In this document: one piece after another, positions 47,910 through 56,970 of the stretch
Layout: the number at the start of each line of letters is the position of its first letter
How positions within the stretch are numbered: position 1 is the stretch's first letter
Origin: Melioribacteraceae bacterium
GTDB lineage: Bacteria; Bacteroidota; Ignavibacteria; Ignavibacteriales; Melioribacteraceae
Assembly (NCBI GenBank): GCA_021740785.1
Contig: JAIOZI010000002.1
Location: forward strand, 47,680 to 111,679
Direction of reading: 5' to 3'
Length of the DNA: 64,000 bases
Program-made: the position numbers and the translations under genes
The notes under the pieces: generated by a model
What the model was told of the DNA's origin: nothing
Databases searched by the model: none
Seen by the model: only the letters and a program-made list of their open reading frames with translations

Positions 47910-50900
47910 CTATTTAATTAATGCAAATCTTCCGATTTTCTCACCTATGCCGGGAGCTTCTACATGATATATATATATACCCGGAGCGGCTGCTATTCCT
48001 CCCTTTGTAATTAAATCCCAGGCAAGTTTTCCGTTTAATAAATCGGAATCATGGTACAGCGTAATTACATGATCGCCGCTAAGAGTATATATTCTTACGA
48101 CAGCCTCCTGAGGCATGTTAATAAAGTATATTCTCCGGTCGCCTCTTCCGGATGTTGTTAATCTTTGCGGTTCCCATCTTGCCGCTCCGACATACGGATT
48201 TGGAACAACCGCTATTTTTTCCATTTCCTGACCGGCTTTGGTCATGTCCACTTTTTGTTCAAGTGTTGTAAACTTGTATGAATCATTTGAAGCAAAAGGT
48301 GTTTTGATTATTAAATTACCAATCTCACCGGCTTGCGGAAGTTTTGTTTCTTCATCGGTCGGTGCAATGAAATTAAATTTCCAGATTTTTTTCGGCAGCC
48401 CGTTAATATCTTTCCAGATTTCAATATAGTCGCCATCGGTAATTTTGTTATCTATGTTCTCAGCAGGTTCCCATAAATAATATCGCACTTTTTCGTTCCT
48501 GTAAACATCCCATACTTGGAAATTTGTCTCGGAACGATAACCGAACAGCCATGATGAATCTTTTTCCCCGACTCTTATTTCATAACTCGCCGGATAGTTA
48601 GGTTCAGATAGCGGCACATCCATTAATTTTTCACCGGTAATAATTAAATTGGAAGTGTTCTTCGTCCAGCCTGAATTATCAAAATCATATTCGATTTTAT
48701 CATTTACAACAAAAAGCCTTATGCCGTTGAAAAGGGGATTAAAATCCTCGCCGTCTTTATATTCTGAATTTTCAAAAACGGCAGAAGTATCGCTGCCGTT
48801 AATTTCGAATAGCGAATAAGTAATACTGTCCGGAAGCTCTTCATTAAATTTCACGAAGTATTCATTACTTTTAACCAGGCTGGGATCTACAATTTCAGTA
48901 AACACTTTCCCGGTTGCAAAACCGCTGACGTGTAGAACGGAATCCTTCAAACCTGGAGCTTCATAGCCAGCAACCGGTGTACCCGGAGTTACAACTGCAG
49001 TGTTGATATCTGTAGTAACGTTTCCGGCTAAATCCCGCACAATAACTTTCGTGCACTCGGAGGGAAACAATCCTATCGAAGCATCACCTCTATCGTAAGC
49101 AACAACTGCATAATAATAAGTTTGCCCGTTAATTACATCGGTATCCGTCCATGAATGTTTCAATCCCTTGTTCTCGCCCATATAATATTTAACGCCCTGG
49201 TAATCCAATTCAAAAAAGTCTTTCACATTATTCACCAGGTCGAATTGAGCTGCAGGTTTAAAAAGAGTTTCGTCACCGTAACCGCTAGTAATATCGTAAG
49301 CATCAATAAACCCGGGATCAGTACTTTTATAAATTTTGTATCCTTCAAAATCATACTCATTTAAAAATGTGTCGTAAGATTTTTCAGCACCGTCATCCCA
49401 ATATAAAGTAACCTTCCCATCTCCCGGCACCACTGAAAGTTCCGGTTTAAGAGGCGGGCGGGCGAAGTTATAATTATTATTGTAAATATCCTGAACTACA
49501 TCTTTATTCCTTTTAATATCAGCGAGATCATTACCGAAGACGAGGGCAAGAGAAAACCTTTCAGTACTGCCGGCTGGCAGAATAAAAGGTCCGGAGCCGA
49601 AAAGGAATGCGATATTTCCATTTTGAAGATGGGTATCAAAATGACTGTAAGAAATCCTGTTCCAAATACTTTCATCATCTCTAAAAACTACTCCTGAACC
49701 GATAAAGAAAACGTCGAAAGCAGTTAAACCGATTTGATCCGATTCGTTTATATCGGTTTTATCGATATGAGGTTCACCAGGCTGCCCTGTATCTACAAGT
49801 CCGTAACGGTTAACCGGAGATGATGGAGCGCCGGGGACCATGCCCGGGGACTGCCACCCAGAAGTAGGTTTGCCGTCTCCTTCGCCGAAATCGCCTGTGC
49901 CGGCAAGCCCGTCTAATCCAACGTCATCGGTTGTAATATCCCAATCGTCATTATTATCAATCCCATCTTCGCGTGATTCATCAATCATTTCGTCAACAAT
50001 TCCGTTACCGTTGTTGTCAACACCGTCTTTATACTTCATCCCGATATTTAATTCGGCTTCATCAATTATTCCGTTCTCATTATCGTCAATACCGTTGCCG
50101 GGAATTTCACCGATAATCATTTGTGAAGTTATAACCGGACTTCCATCTTCGCCGTCGTCATCGTCATCAATAAAATTAAGCGGGTTGCCCGGACTTTCGA
50201 GGAAAGCATATCCTGCATGCCCGGTTGGAGTCCAGCCGCCCTGACCTATTCCATCGTGGTCCCAACTGTAAGTTATATTGAAAGCTTTATCAAAAGAAGC
50301 ATAGTCATCATTTGAATCAAACTGCCCGCCAACGCCGCAGTCCACATACATTCCGAAAATTATATTATTGTAATCTGTTGTGCTTTCGTTTGTAATTTCA
50401 TAATGCCAGAATATTAAATCTTCGGCAAGCAGATTAGACCACTGGAAACCTCTAACAGTCATACTTAAGCCCAAACCTCTGCGGGTTGGATCGGTAGAAT
50501 CCGGGAAGAAATAATGTCCATCATCACTATTATCATCAACCACAAAAAAACTTTCCTGATCGGCATTAGTTCTTTTTCCGAAATATCCGTCCCAGTAGCC
50601 ATCCCATGATTCATCCTTACCGGGCCAGCTTTGGGGCCAGGTGATTGGTTTATCGCTCATAGCAATTTCATCTTGATTCGGGTTGGCGTATCCGGGTCTG
50701 GGCTGCCAACCGCGCTCTACACCGGTTGATGAGATATCCATATTTTCACGGTAACCCGCTTCAACGATATGAATAACATTTCCGTTTTCATCAGTAACTT
50801 CAGCGGCAACAATCGGGGTAATTCCATCCATATAAGAATGCCCGGAACCTTTAGGCCAAACACCGGAAGGTTCTCTGCCCCACCATGCAACTTCGCCGAA

Positions 50901-51056
50901 ATTATAGAATAAAGTTTCAACGAGATTCCCGTTATGGATTCCTTCCTTTCTATATTTCCTGTTGCCGCGTTTTTCCGGGGGGACGGAAATTTGCGCAAAG
51001 AGCGAAACGCTGAAAAGGAAAATTATTATTGAAGTAATCAGTTTGATTCTTAACAT
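47910..51056 (-). CDS. Large exported surface protein with calcium-loop repeats
   Basis: A 1048-aa protein with a signal peptide (LRIKLITSIIIFLFSVSLFAQ). Residues ~300-370 contain repeated acidic loops of the type found in thrombospondin/EF-hand calcium sites (GIDDNENGIIDEAE, GVDNNGNGIVDE, GIDNNDDWD). Around residues 545-660 is a fibronectin III-like domain (PELSVVPGDGKVTLYWDDG ... YYYAVVAYDRGD). The last ~90 residues (VVPNPYVGAARWEP, YTLSGDHVITLYHD, PGIYIYHVEAPG, RFALIK) resemble a FlgD-Ig/type IX sorting domain. It lies 12 bp downstream of the TonB-dependent receptor, where other Bacteroidota encode SusD. Function inferred only: glycan capture. Confidence 0.78.
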   Translation of the reverse strand: MLRIKLITSIIIFLFSVSLFAQISVPPEKRGNRKYRKEGIHNGNLVETLFYNFGEVAWWGREPSGVWPKGSGHSYMDGITPIVAAEVTDENGNVIHIVEAGYRENMDISSTGVERGWQPRPGYANPNQDEIAMSDKPITWPQSWPGKDESWDGYWDGYFGKRTNADQESFFVVDDNSDDGHYFFPDSTDPTRRGLGLSMTVRGFQWSNLLAEDLIFWHYEITNESTTDYNNIIFGMYVDCGVGGQFDSNDDYASFDKAFNITYSWDHDGIGQGGWTPTGHAGYAFLESPGNPLNFIDDDDDGEDGSPVITSQMIIGEIPGNGIDDNENGIIDEAELNIGMKYKDGVDNNGNGIVDEMIDESREDGIDNNDDWDITTDDVGLDGLAGTGDFGEGDGKPTSGWQSPGMVPGAPSSPVNRYGLVDTGQPGEPHIDKTDINESDQIGLTAFDVFFIGSGVVFRDDESIWNRISYSHFDTHLQNGNIAFLFGSGPFILPAGSTERFSLALVFGNDLADIKRNKDVVQDIYNNNYNFARPPLKPELSVVPGDGKVTLYWDDGAEKSYDTFLNEYDFEGYKIYKSTDPGFIDAYDITSGYGDETLFKPAAQFDLVNNVKDFFELDYQGVKYYMGENKGLKHSWTDTDVINGQTYYYAVVAYDRGDASIGLFPSECTKVIVRDLAGNVTTDINTAVVTPGTPVAGYEAPGLKDSVLHVSGFATGKVFTEIVDPSLVKSNEYFVKFNEELPDSITYSLFEINGSDTSAVFENSEYKDGEDFNPLFNGIRLFVVNDKIEYDFDNSGWTKNTSNLIITGEKLMDVPLSEPNYPASYEIRVGEKDSSWLFGYRSETNFQVWDVYRNEKVRYYLWEPAENIDNKITDGDYIEIWKDINGLPKKIWKFNFIAPTDEETKLPQAGEIGNLIIKTPFASNDSYKFTTLEQKVDMTKAGQEMEKIAVVPNPYVGAARWEPQRLTTSGRGDRRIYFINMPQEAVVRIYTLSGDHVITLYHDSDLLNGKLAWDLITKGGIAAAPGIYIYHVEAPGIGEKIGRFALIK

Positions 51057-51068
51057 TGAAAAACCCGC

Positions 51069-53714
51069 TTAAAAATTAAGATTGTAGTCAATCCCTAAAA
51101 TAATTCGTCTAGGTTCGGAATAATAACTTGGGTTGCTTAGATATTCCGTTAGTGTATTAGCTCCTTGATATTCAGGTGTATAACGGCTCACCAACGAGTA
51201 GCCTGCTCTACCGGTATCTCTATAAACATTAATTTCGTTCTTTGTATCTAATACGTTATAAACTTTTAAATAGATTGAAAATGTTTGTCCCAATAAGTCA
51301 AAATCTTTGTAGAATTGCAGATCAACATTAGCTTTGGAAGGCATCCTTGCCGTATTTTCGAAACTTGTTTGAATCGATTGATTTTCCGGTGTATAAGGGA
51401 AACCACTTTCATATTTAGCTACTATTCCAAAACTAAGTAAATCGGCGATAGTGTAGAATAACGATATATTTATTGTATGTCTTTGATCCCAGTTAACAGG
51501 TACAATTTGTACATTCGGTTTTTTAGGCGGGTCTCCCTGAGATTTATTGAATGCATCGTTAGGATCGGAGGCATTTGCCTCTGCAATTTGAACCGTATAA
51601 TCAAGAGAAACAGATAAAGGACTTTCAACCGAAGGTCGTTTGAATAATGAAAATGAAATACCTCTTGCTTTGCCGTAATCCCTGTTGGTGTAAAGAGCGT
51701 ATCTATCTCCGCCGATATATGTATTGATTATTTCCGTGCCCAACAAATTGGTAATGTCTTTATAAAAGCCGACAATCTCCAACCCGATGATATCGAAAAA
51801 TTTATAATGAATGCCAAGTTCATAAGCCACTGTTGATTCGGCTTTAAGATTTGCATTACCGATTATTGATTGAAGTCCGCCTGGTCCTACCCTAAAATTT
51901 GGATTTTTATACACAAATTCATAATCAGGTATTTTAAAGAAGTGCCCATAGCTAAAATGAAGAGTTCCATCGGCAGAAACCGGGAAAGCAATTCCAACTC
52001 TAGGACTCACCTGGTACTGAGCATCGGCATCAAGTTTAGTTGAATTTTCGGGGTCGCGTAAATCCGAAGGCGTTTTCCAATTAGAATTGAAGTAATCGAA
52101 TCGTACTCCCGCATTAACAATTACACTTTCATATTCTAATTTATCTTGAATATAATACGCAAAGCTGACAGGCGAATAATTAAAAGCTCCCACATTTTGA
52201 TAACGGTTAAAATCGAATACATCCGGCACATTACCATTATAGAGGGCAATTTTGTTATTGATATTTATATCATCAAGCCGGAATTCAAAACCGGTTTTAA
52301 ACTCATTAAACTTTCCCAGTTGGGTTAAAAAGTCGCCCTTAAAAATATTTGTGTAAGTTTTTCTTGAATCGTTATCCCGTTGAACGCCGCCGGTTAGGAA
52401 ACTATAGGAGGTGAGTTTATTTAACAGCTCCGGGTTCGCATAACGGGGATCGTTGTAATTTTCAAAAACATAATTTTTTCTTTCGGAAAACCCATAGGAG
52501 TGTTTAAGTGTAAGGAAAGCCCGCTCGGAAATGATATAAGTTAGAGTAAAAATATTATTATAAGATTTATTATGATATTCCTGCAGCCCGTCCGGATTGT
52601 ATTTAAAATCATGGTTATAAACCTGGTAATCAGATTGATCTGTTAGGAATAAATTTGAAATTTTGATATCCTGAAAAAGATCAATATCCAGTTTCGCTTG
52701 ACCATATAAATTAGTAGAAGAATTCATTGCTGTAATTTCGTTATTACCGGTTTCATCAATAACATAGGAATTGCCAACCTGGTATGAACTATCGAAAGTA
52801 TTAAACCGGCGTTTCCCAAAAAGCCAGCCCTCGTTGTGATAACGTCTGAAGGAGAGAGCATAATTAAATCTTTTATTCAGAAGAGAAAATGGCCCGCTTA
52901 AATTTGCTTTCATGTCGTTTATAGCCCACGGCTTAATATCATTGATGTTATAAAAAACATCATTATTGCCGCTAATGTAATCACCGGTTGAAATGTTGAC
53001 ATTCCCTTGAAATTTATCGGAGCCTTTTTTAGTAATAACATCAACAATACCGGAGAGAGCCTGACCATACTCGGCATTAAAAACGCCGCTAATAACTTTT
53101 ACTTCCTGCATTGATTGAACATCAACAGCGGCTGCTCTATCTCCGGAAAACTTATCGGTAACTGAAATACCGTCAATTAAATATCCTACTTCGGAAGTTC
53201 TACCGCCGCGAATATGTATTCCACCTGATGCATCTGTCACAACCCCGGCTTTCAATTTTAATACATCGTTTAAGTTTTCGACGGGAAGTTTTTCAATATC
53301 CTCTGCCGAAACAGTTAGCTCGCTTGATGTTAAATCCTTCCTTATTACCGGTCGAGTTGCCGTGATAACAACTTCGCCGCTGATTTCGGTAGTTCCCTCT
53401 TCCATCTCGAAATTAAGTGAGGTTGTCTTGCCTGAAACAACTTTAACATTATTAACTACGATCCGCCGAAATCCTACCATCGAAGCTATGACAGTATAAT
53501 CTCCGGGATGAACATTCATAATTGCATAAAATCCTTCCAGGTCAGAAGAAGCCCCGGTTGACGTTCCATCAATAATTATGTTTGCCCCGATTAACGCCTC
53601 GCCGGTTGTTTGATCGGTAACCATACCGGAAATTTTGCCGGTCTGCTGTGCAAAAAATATTATCGGAAAGAAAAAAGAAATAGCAAACAGTCTTTTAATA
53701 ATGGTTGTTTTCAT
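51069..53714 (-). CDS. TonB-dependent receptor with regulatory N-domain
   Basis: An 881-aa outer-membrane transporter powered by TonB. Signal peptide 1-~23; residues ~25-105 a carboxypeptidase-regulatory-like beta-sandwich (GKISGMVTDQTTGEALIGAN ... VHPGDYTVIASMVGF); ~125-235 the plug (NLNDVLKLKAGVV, HIRGGRTSEVGYLIDGISV, EYGQALSGIVDVITKKG); the rest a 22-strand barrel ending IILGIDYNLNF. It resembles SusC in domain order but no SusD follows. It is first in a tight operon with the 1048-aa protein, PorV-like protein and GH94, and is probably the oligosaccharide importer. A strong terminator lies just upstream. Confidence 0.92.
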   Translation of the reverse strand: MKTTIIKRLFAISFFFPIIFFAQQTGKISGMVTDQTTGEALIGANIIIDGTSTGASSDLEGFYAIMNVHPGDYTVIASMVGFRRIVVNNVKVVSGKTTSLNFEMEEGTTEISGEVVITATRPVIRKDLTSSELTVSAEDIEKLPVENLNDVLKLKAGVVTDASGGIHIRGGRTSEVGYLIDGISVTDKFSGDRAAAVDVQSMQEVKVISGVFNAEYGQALSGIVDVITKKGSDKFQGNVNISTGDYISGNNDVFYNINDIKPWAINDMKANLSGPFSLLNKRFNYALSFRRYHNEGWLFGKRRFNTFDSSYQVGNSYVIDETGNNEITAMNSSTNLYGQAKLDIDLFQDIKISNLFLTDQSDYQVYNHDFKYNPDGLQEYHNKSYNNIFTLTYIISERAFLTLKHSYGFSERKNYVFENYNDPRYANPELLNKLTSYSFLTGGVQRDNDSRKTYTNIFKGDFLTQLGKFNEFKTGFEFRLDDININNKIALYNGNVPDVFDFNRYQNVGAFNYSPVSFAYYIQDKLEYESVIVNAGVRFDYFNSNWKTPSDLRDPENSTKLDADAQYQVSPRVGIAFPVSADGTLHFSYGHFFKIPDYEFVYKNPNFRVGPGGLQSIIGNANLKAESTVAYELGIHYKFFDIIGLEIVGFYKDITNLLGTEIINTYIGGDRYALYTNRDYGKARGISFSLFKRPSVESPLSVSLDYTVQIAEANASDPNDAFNKSQGDPPKKPNVQIVPVNWDQRHTINISLFYTIADLLSFGIVAKYESGFPYTPENQSIQTSFENTARMPSKANVDLQFYKDFDLLGQTFSIYLKVYNVLDTKNEINVYRDTGRAGYSLVSRYTPEYQGANTLTEYLSNPSYYSEPRRIILGIDYNLNF

Positions 53715-53770
53715 TTACGAACCAAAGTTATTTGCTTTTTAAAGAGTTAAGGAATTACAATAAAACAAAA

Positions 53771-53797
53771 GGGAACAGGCAAGCCGAGCCTGTTCCC
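53771..53797 (-). terminator. Strong terminator between the CBM9-like gene and the receptor operon
   Basis: Perfect 10-bp GC-rich arms GGGAACAGGC (53771-53780) and GCCTGTTCCC (53788-53797) with a 7-nt loop. On the minus strand the stem is followed by TTTTGTTTTATTG. It lies 9 bp beyond the stop at 53806, so the lacI-CBM9 unit ends here and the receptor operon needs its own promoter in 53715-53770. Confidence 0.9.
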
Positions 53798-53805
53798 CGT
53801 AAAAA

Positions 53806-55548
53806 CTATTTCAACAGCAACATCTTCTTTGTATAAGTGTTACCGCCAGCCTGCAATGTATAAAAGTAAATTCCACTGGAATAATTTTCGGCTTTCCATT
53901 CAATAGTATAATTACCTGCGGTTTGTTCCTTGGTTACCAATGTTTCGATTTGATTTCCAAGAACATCATAAATTTTCAACGAAACATTTGATCTTTCGGG
54001 AATTGAGTAACTGATTGTAGTGGCAGGGTTAAAGGGATTAGGATAATTTTGATTCAATTTATAAGAAGTAATTACGGGAGTATCGTCATTTTCAACATCC
54101 GTTAAATTAGAAAGAACGACCCCGCGGTACAAATAGAATTTTTCAAAATTAACATCAGCCCATTGGGTTCCCCACCAGTTGGGAGCATAGTCTGAGACAC
54201 TTTCGTCAAAAGAAGCTGCATCGGCATAATCCAAGTCCCAAATAACGACACTAACATTAACAGTATCGCCAACTGAATAGCCGAAGTAATCGGTATGAAT
54301 CAATACTTCAAGAGAGTAGCCTGCATCCTCACCGCCTGTTTCGGTATGTGTTACGGTTCCGGCAGGTTCGTACGAAGCGCCTTCGGCAGCCCCGGTTGGA
54401 ACTGACCCGCTTAATTCAAATACAGAACCGGCTCCGATTGTAGCATCGAAATACATATTTTTTATTTCCATACGTGTTGTAGGCGCATCTTCACCCTTAT
54501 TGGTTATCCATAAGAAAAGACCATCCGCTTCCCATCCGGGTGACCATTTGCCAACAGATTTATCATCGGATTCAACGCCGACATAAAGGTCTGTTCCATT
54601 GTGTATAAATTTTACAGATGCCATACTTTGGTCAGTGTAACTATTAAGTGTATCACTCCATTGCATGTAATATCCGCCGGTGCTCAAAGATGATCCTTTT
54701 CCAACAACAACATATTCGGCATCATCCCAAAAACCTTCGCTCAACTGCCCGTCAAGGTCAATTGAATTATCTGTTTTATAAGCAGTTCTAACAGGGGGAT
54801 CTGCAAGTCGAAGTATACGTGTGTCGGGTCCCCATTCACTGCCCCACCACATTTTATAGTATGAACCTACATTCCATTCTTCGCCGGCACTTCCGGTTTG
54901 TTTATCAGGATCGAAAATATTAATCAGAACCGGTACTTCTGCGTAGGGGTCGGTATAACCGAGTTGATCAAGGTGAATCACCATTTCAGCGGTATAACCG
55001 GAATCAATTTGAGTAGTATCATTAACAATAGTTGCGGGATGCTTCCATGCGGCTGCTTCGGCTGAGCCTTCGAGTCCGGATTCAAATACAATATCAGGAT
55101 CATCGCCTGAAGCGTTGAAGTAAAGTTTGTATTCATACATAGCTCCACTTGCATCTTCAATTTTCATAAAAAGACCGTCTCCTTCCCAACTGCCGCCCCA
55201 TTTGTTTACATAGTGGTCGTTTGAGTTAAGTGAGATATAAAGGTCTAGACCATGATGCATGAATTTCACATAGGTAGTAGTAGTATCCAGGTAGGTTGAA
55301 TCAACGGCAATTCCACCGGTAATTCCGTATTCAACATCACCGCCGAGGAAATCGGGGCGAAAAACCAGAAAGTCGAATCGCCTTGCCCAATCGTTTTCAG
55401 TCAGTTCACCGTCAATAGTAATAGGGTTTTCCGAACTAACAACTTGAAGATACGGTGGATCGATATGAGACTGGGCAGATGTTGTAATGAAACATGCGAG
55501 TAAAAAAGAGAATAGAAAAAAGGAAAATTTGTAAATTGATGCTGTCAT
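53806..55548 (-). CDS. Type IX-secreted protein with two CBM9-like domains
   Basis: A 580-aa surface protein without obvious catalytic residues. Signal peptide 1-~26 (YKFSFFLFSFLLACFITTSA). Two related beta-sandwich repeats of CBM9/DOMON type follow (~30-250 and ~255-480); compare ITIDGELTENDWARRFDF with IDLDGQLSEGFWDDAEYV, and GSWEGDGLFMKIEDASG with PGWEADGLFLWITNKGE. The last ~80 residues are a type IX sorting domain ([38 protein letters not shown]). It probably binds the glycan at the cell surface. AGGAGGAG precedes the ATG. It is 26 bp downstream of lacI and shares its operator-controlled promoter. Confidence 0.85.
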   Translation of the reverse strand: MTASIYKFSFFLFSFLLACFITTSAQSHIDPPYLQVVSSENPITIDGELTENDWARRFDFLVFRPDFLGGDVEYGITGGIAVDSTYLDTTTTYVKFMHHGLDLYISLNSNDHYVNKWGGSWEGDGLFMKIEDASGAMYEYKLYFNASGDDPDIVFESGLEGSAEAAAWKHPATIVNDTTQIDSGYTAEMVIHLDQLGYTDPYAEVPVLINIFDPDKQTGSAGEEWNVGSYYKMWWGSEWGPDTRILRLADPPVRTAYKTDNSIDLDGQLSEGFWDDAEYVVVGKGSSLSTGGYYMQWSDTLNSYTDQSMASVKFIHNGTDLYVGVESDDKSVGKWSPGWEADGLFLWITNKGEDAPTTRMEIKNMYFDATIGAGSVFELSGSVPTGAAEGASYEPAGTVTHTETGGEDAGYSLEVLIHTDYFGYSVGDTVNVSVVIWDLDYADAASFDESVSDYAPNWWGTQWADVNFEKFYLYRGVVLSNLTDVENDDTPVITSYKLNQNYPNPFNPATTISYSIPERSNVSLKIYDVLGNQIETLVTKEQTAGNYTIEWKAENYSSGIYFYTLQAGGNTYTKKMLLLK

Positions 55549-55574
55549 GACTCCTCCTAAATTATTATTATTTT

Positions 55575-56600
55575 TTAAGCAGATTTTCCTACAAGTTTCT
55601 TTCTACAGGATTCTCCTAAAATTATTCCTGTTGAGATTTTTATTTGATTAGGTTGATGATCTTTGTTTTTTAGTTTTTCAAGTAAAAGAGAAGCTGCTTT
55701 TTTCCCGACCTCGAAAATAGGAATATGAACTGTAGTGAGAGGTGGAGAAATTAATTCGGAAAGAAATGTATGGTCGAAACCAACAACCCCGATATCGCCG
55801 GGTATAGACAAGCCGTAAGTTTTGATAGCGCGGTAACATCCTGCAGCCATCATATCATTACCGGCAAAAATTACTTCGGGTTTATTTCTCAAACTAAGCA
55901 GCCGGCTGCATGCAATTTCACCGCCTTTAATGTTGAAGTCACCGTTAATTATCCATTCATCCGGGAGTTCCAACCCGTTATCTTGAAGCGCTGCCTTAAA
56001 ACCTTCAAAACGTTCGAGCGCATCGTTGTTTTTCAGTGGTCCTTTTATGTGCGCTATTTTAGTGTAGTTATAATTTTTTATTATATAGTCAATAATGGAA
56101 TAAGCCCCTTGAAAATTATCGATGTAAACAATATCAAAATCTTCTATCTCATGATTCCCGTTAATTATTACCACAGGTGTAGAACCGGAAACTCCAATTA
56201 TTTCTTTTAGTTGATCGCTAATGGCAGGTATCATGAGAATTACGCCATCTACCATGCTTTCGCCCATAAAACTCATAATGGATTCAGCAATACTTCTTTC
56301 GCTGTGAGAGCTGGCTACGATAACATGATAACCACCGGAATGCGCAACTTGATCAATCCCTTTAATTACTTCAGTAAAAAAATCACCTTGAATTTCAGGA
56401 AGTACTAGTCCAATAATTTTTGTTTCTTTTTTAACTAGGCTGCGGGCATTGAAATTCGGTTTGTAATTTAATTCATCGGCTATTTTTGTGATTTTCTCTT
56501 TAGTTGCAGAACTTATCCTGGGGTGGTTGTTCAATGCGCGGGAAACCGTTGCAAATGAAACATTTGCTTTTTCCGCGATATCTTTAATAGTCGTTTTCAT
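55575..56600 (-). CDS. LacI-family transcriptional regulator
   Basis: A 341-aa DNA-binding regulator. The helix-turn-helix spans residues ~1-25 (TIKDIAEKANVSFATVSRAL), followed by the hinge (KPNFNARSLVKKETKIIGLV) and a periplasmic-binding-protein-like sensor domain (VIIINGNHEIEDFDIVYIDN, PEVIFAGNDMMAAGCYRAIK, LTTVHIPIFEVGKKAASLL). I chose the ATG at 56600 because the domain begins there; the longer frame adds 28 hydrophobic residues. A consensus operator overlaps the transcription start of its own promoter, so it should autoregulate and respond to a sugar from the glycan locus. Confidence 0.95.
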   Translation of the reverse strand: MKTTIKDIAEKANVSFATVSRALNNHPRISSATKEKITKIADELNYKPNFNARSLVKKETKIIGLVLPEIQGDFFTEVIKGIDQVAHSGGYHVIVASSHSERSIAESIMSFMGESMVDGVILMIPAISDQLKEIIGVSGSTPVVIINGNHEIEDFDIVYIDNFQGAYSIIDYIIKNYNYTKIAHIKGPLKNNDALERFEGFKAALQDNGLELPDEWIINGDFNIKGGEIACSRLLSLRNKPEVIFAGNDMMAAGCYRAIKTYGLSIPGDIGVVGFDHTFLSELISPPLTTVHIPIFEVGKKAASLLLEKLKNKDHQPNQIKISTGIILGESCRKKLVGKSA

Positions 56601-56639
56601 ATGAGTCAGTAAAAAAAAGTGAGAAAAAAGAGGAATTAA

Positions 56640-56653
56640 TGCAAACGCTTGCA
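56640..56653. promoter_or_regulatory. LacI/CcpA-type operator
   Basis: The 14-mer TGCAAACGCTTGCA has perfect 5-bp outer arms and the central CG expected for LacI-family proteins, and it fits the cre-like consensus TGNAANCGNTNNCA at every fixed position. It lies 3 bp downstream of the -10 hexamer, so binding would block initiation. I found no second copy in front of the other locus genes. Confidence 0.85.
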
Positions 56654-56655
56654 CT

Positions 56656-56684
56656 AAGATAATGTGAAAAATTAAGTTTGTCAA
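56656..56684 (-). promoter_or_regulatory. Sigma-70-like promoter of lacI
   Basis: On the minus strand, TTGACA (complement of 56679-56684) and TATCTT (complement of 56656-56661) are separated by exactly 17 bp. Transcription would start near 56649, inside the operator, about 50 bp before the ATG. The rest of the spacer 56685-56970 up to paaH shows no further element I can name. Confidence 0.75.
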
Positions 56685-56970
56685 GAAAAATAATTAACTT
56701 AATCCAAATATACCTGATATTGTTTTTTTATCTATGCTTTTTGCGCTCGGACTTATTTTGTAAAAATGGAAAAATGTGCAAAAACTGTGCAATTTTACAT
56801 TCCGTCATTTAATGAAAGATATTTGGTCTTTTTTAAAAATTTTGGTAGTATCCATTCGAAAATATTCGTTGATGTTCGGCTCGCTGAAAAATTCAGTAAG
56901 AAATTTCCTTCACTGATTTTTGGTTAGGAGTTATTATATTCTTTTCGAATAAAATTTTCAGAAGGCGTAA

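Noticed and set aside
49840..50244. 134-aa plus-strand ORF rich in Ser/Pro
   Set aside because: It is antisense to the calcium-loop region of the 1048-aa protein; its Ser/Pro bias mirrors the Gly/Asp codons of the other strand.
51069..53714. SusC of a classical SusCD pair
   Set aside because: Domain order is SusC-like, but the following gene is a 1048-aa type IX-like protein and not a SusD lipoprotein.
53715..53770. Bacteroidetes-type promoter (TAnnTTTG) for the receptor operon
   Set aside because: TAACTTTG is present on the minus strand, but it lies only about 9 bp before the ATG and no TTTG element is correctly spaced upstream.
55770..56210. 146-aa plus-strand ORF
   Set aside because: It is the antisense shadow of the LacI sensor domain and has no ribosome site or recognisable motif.
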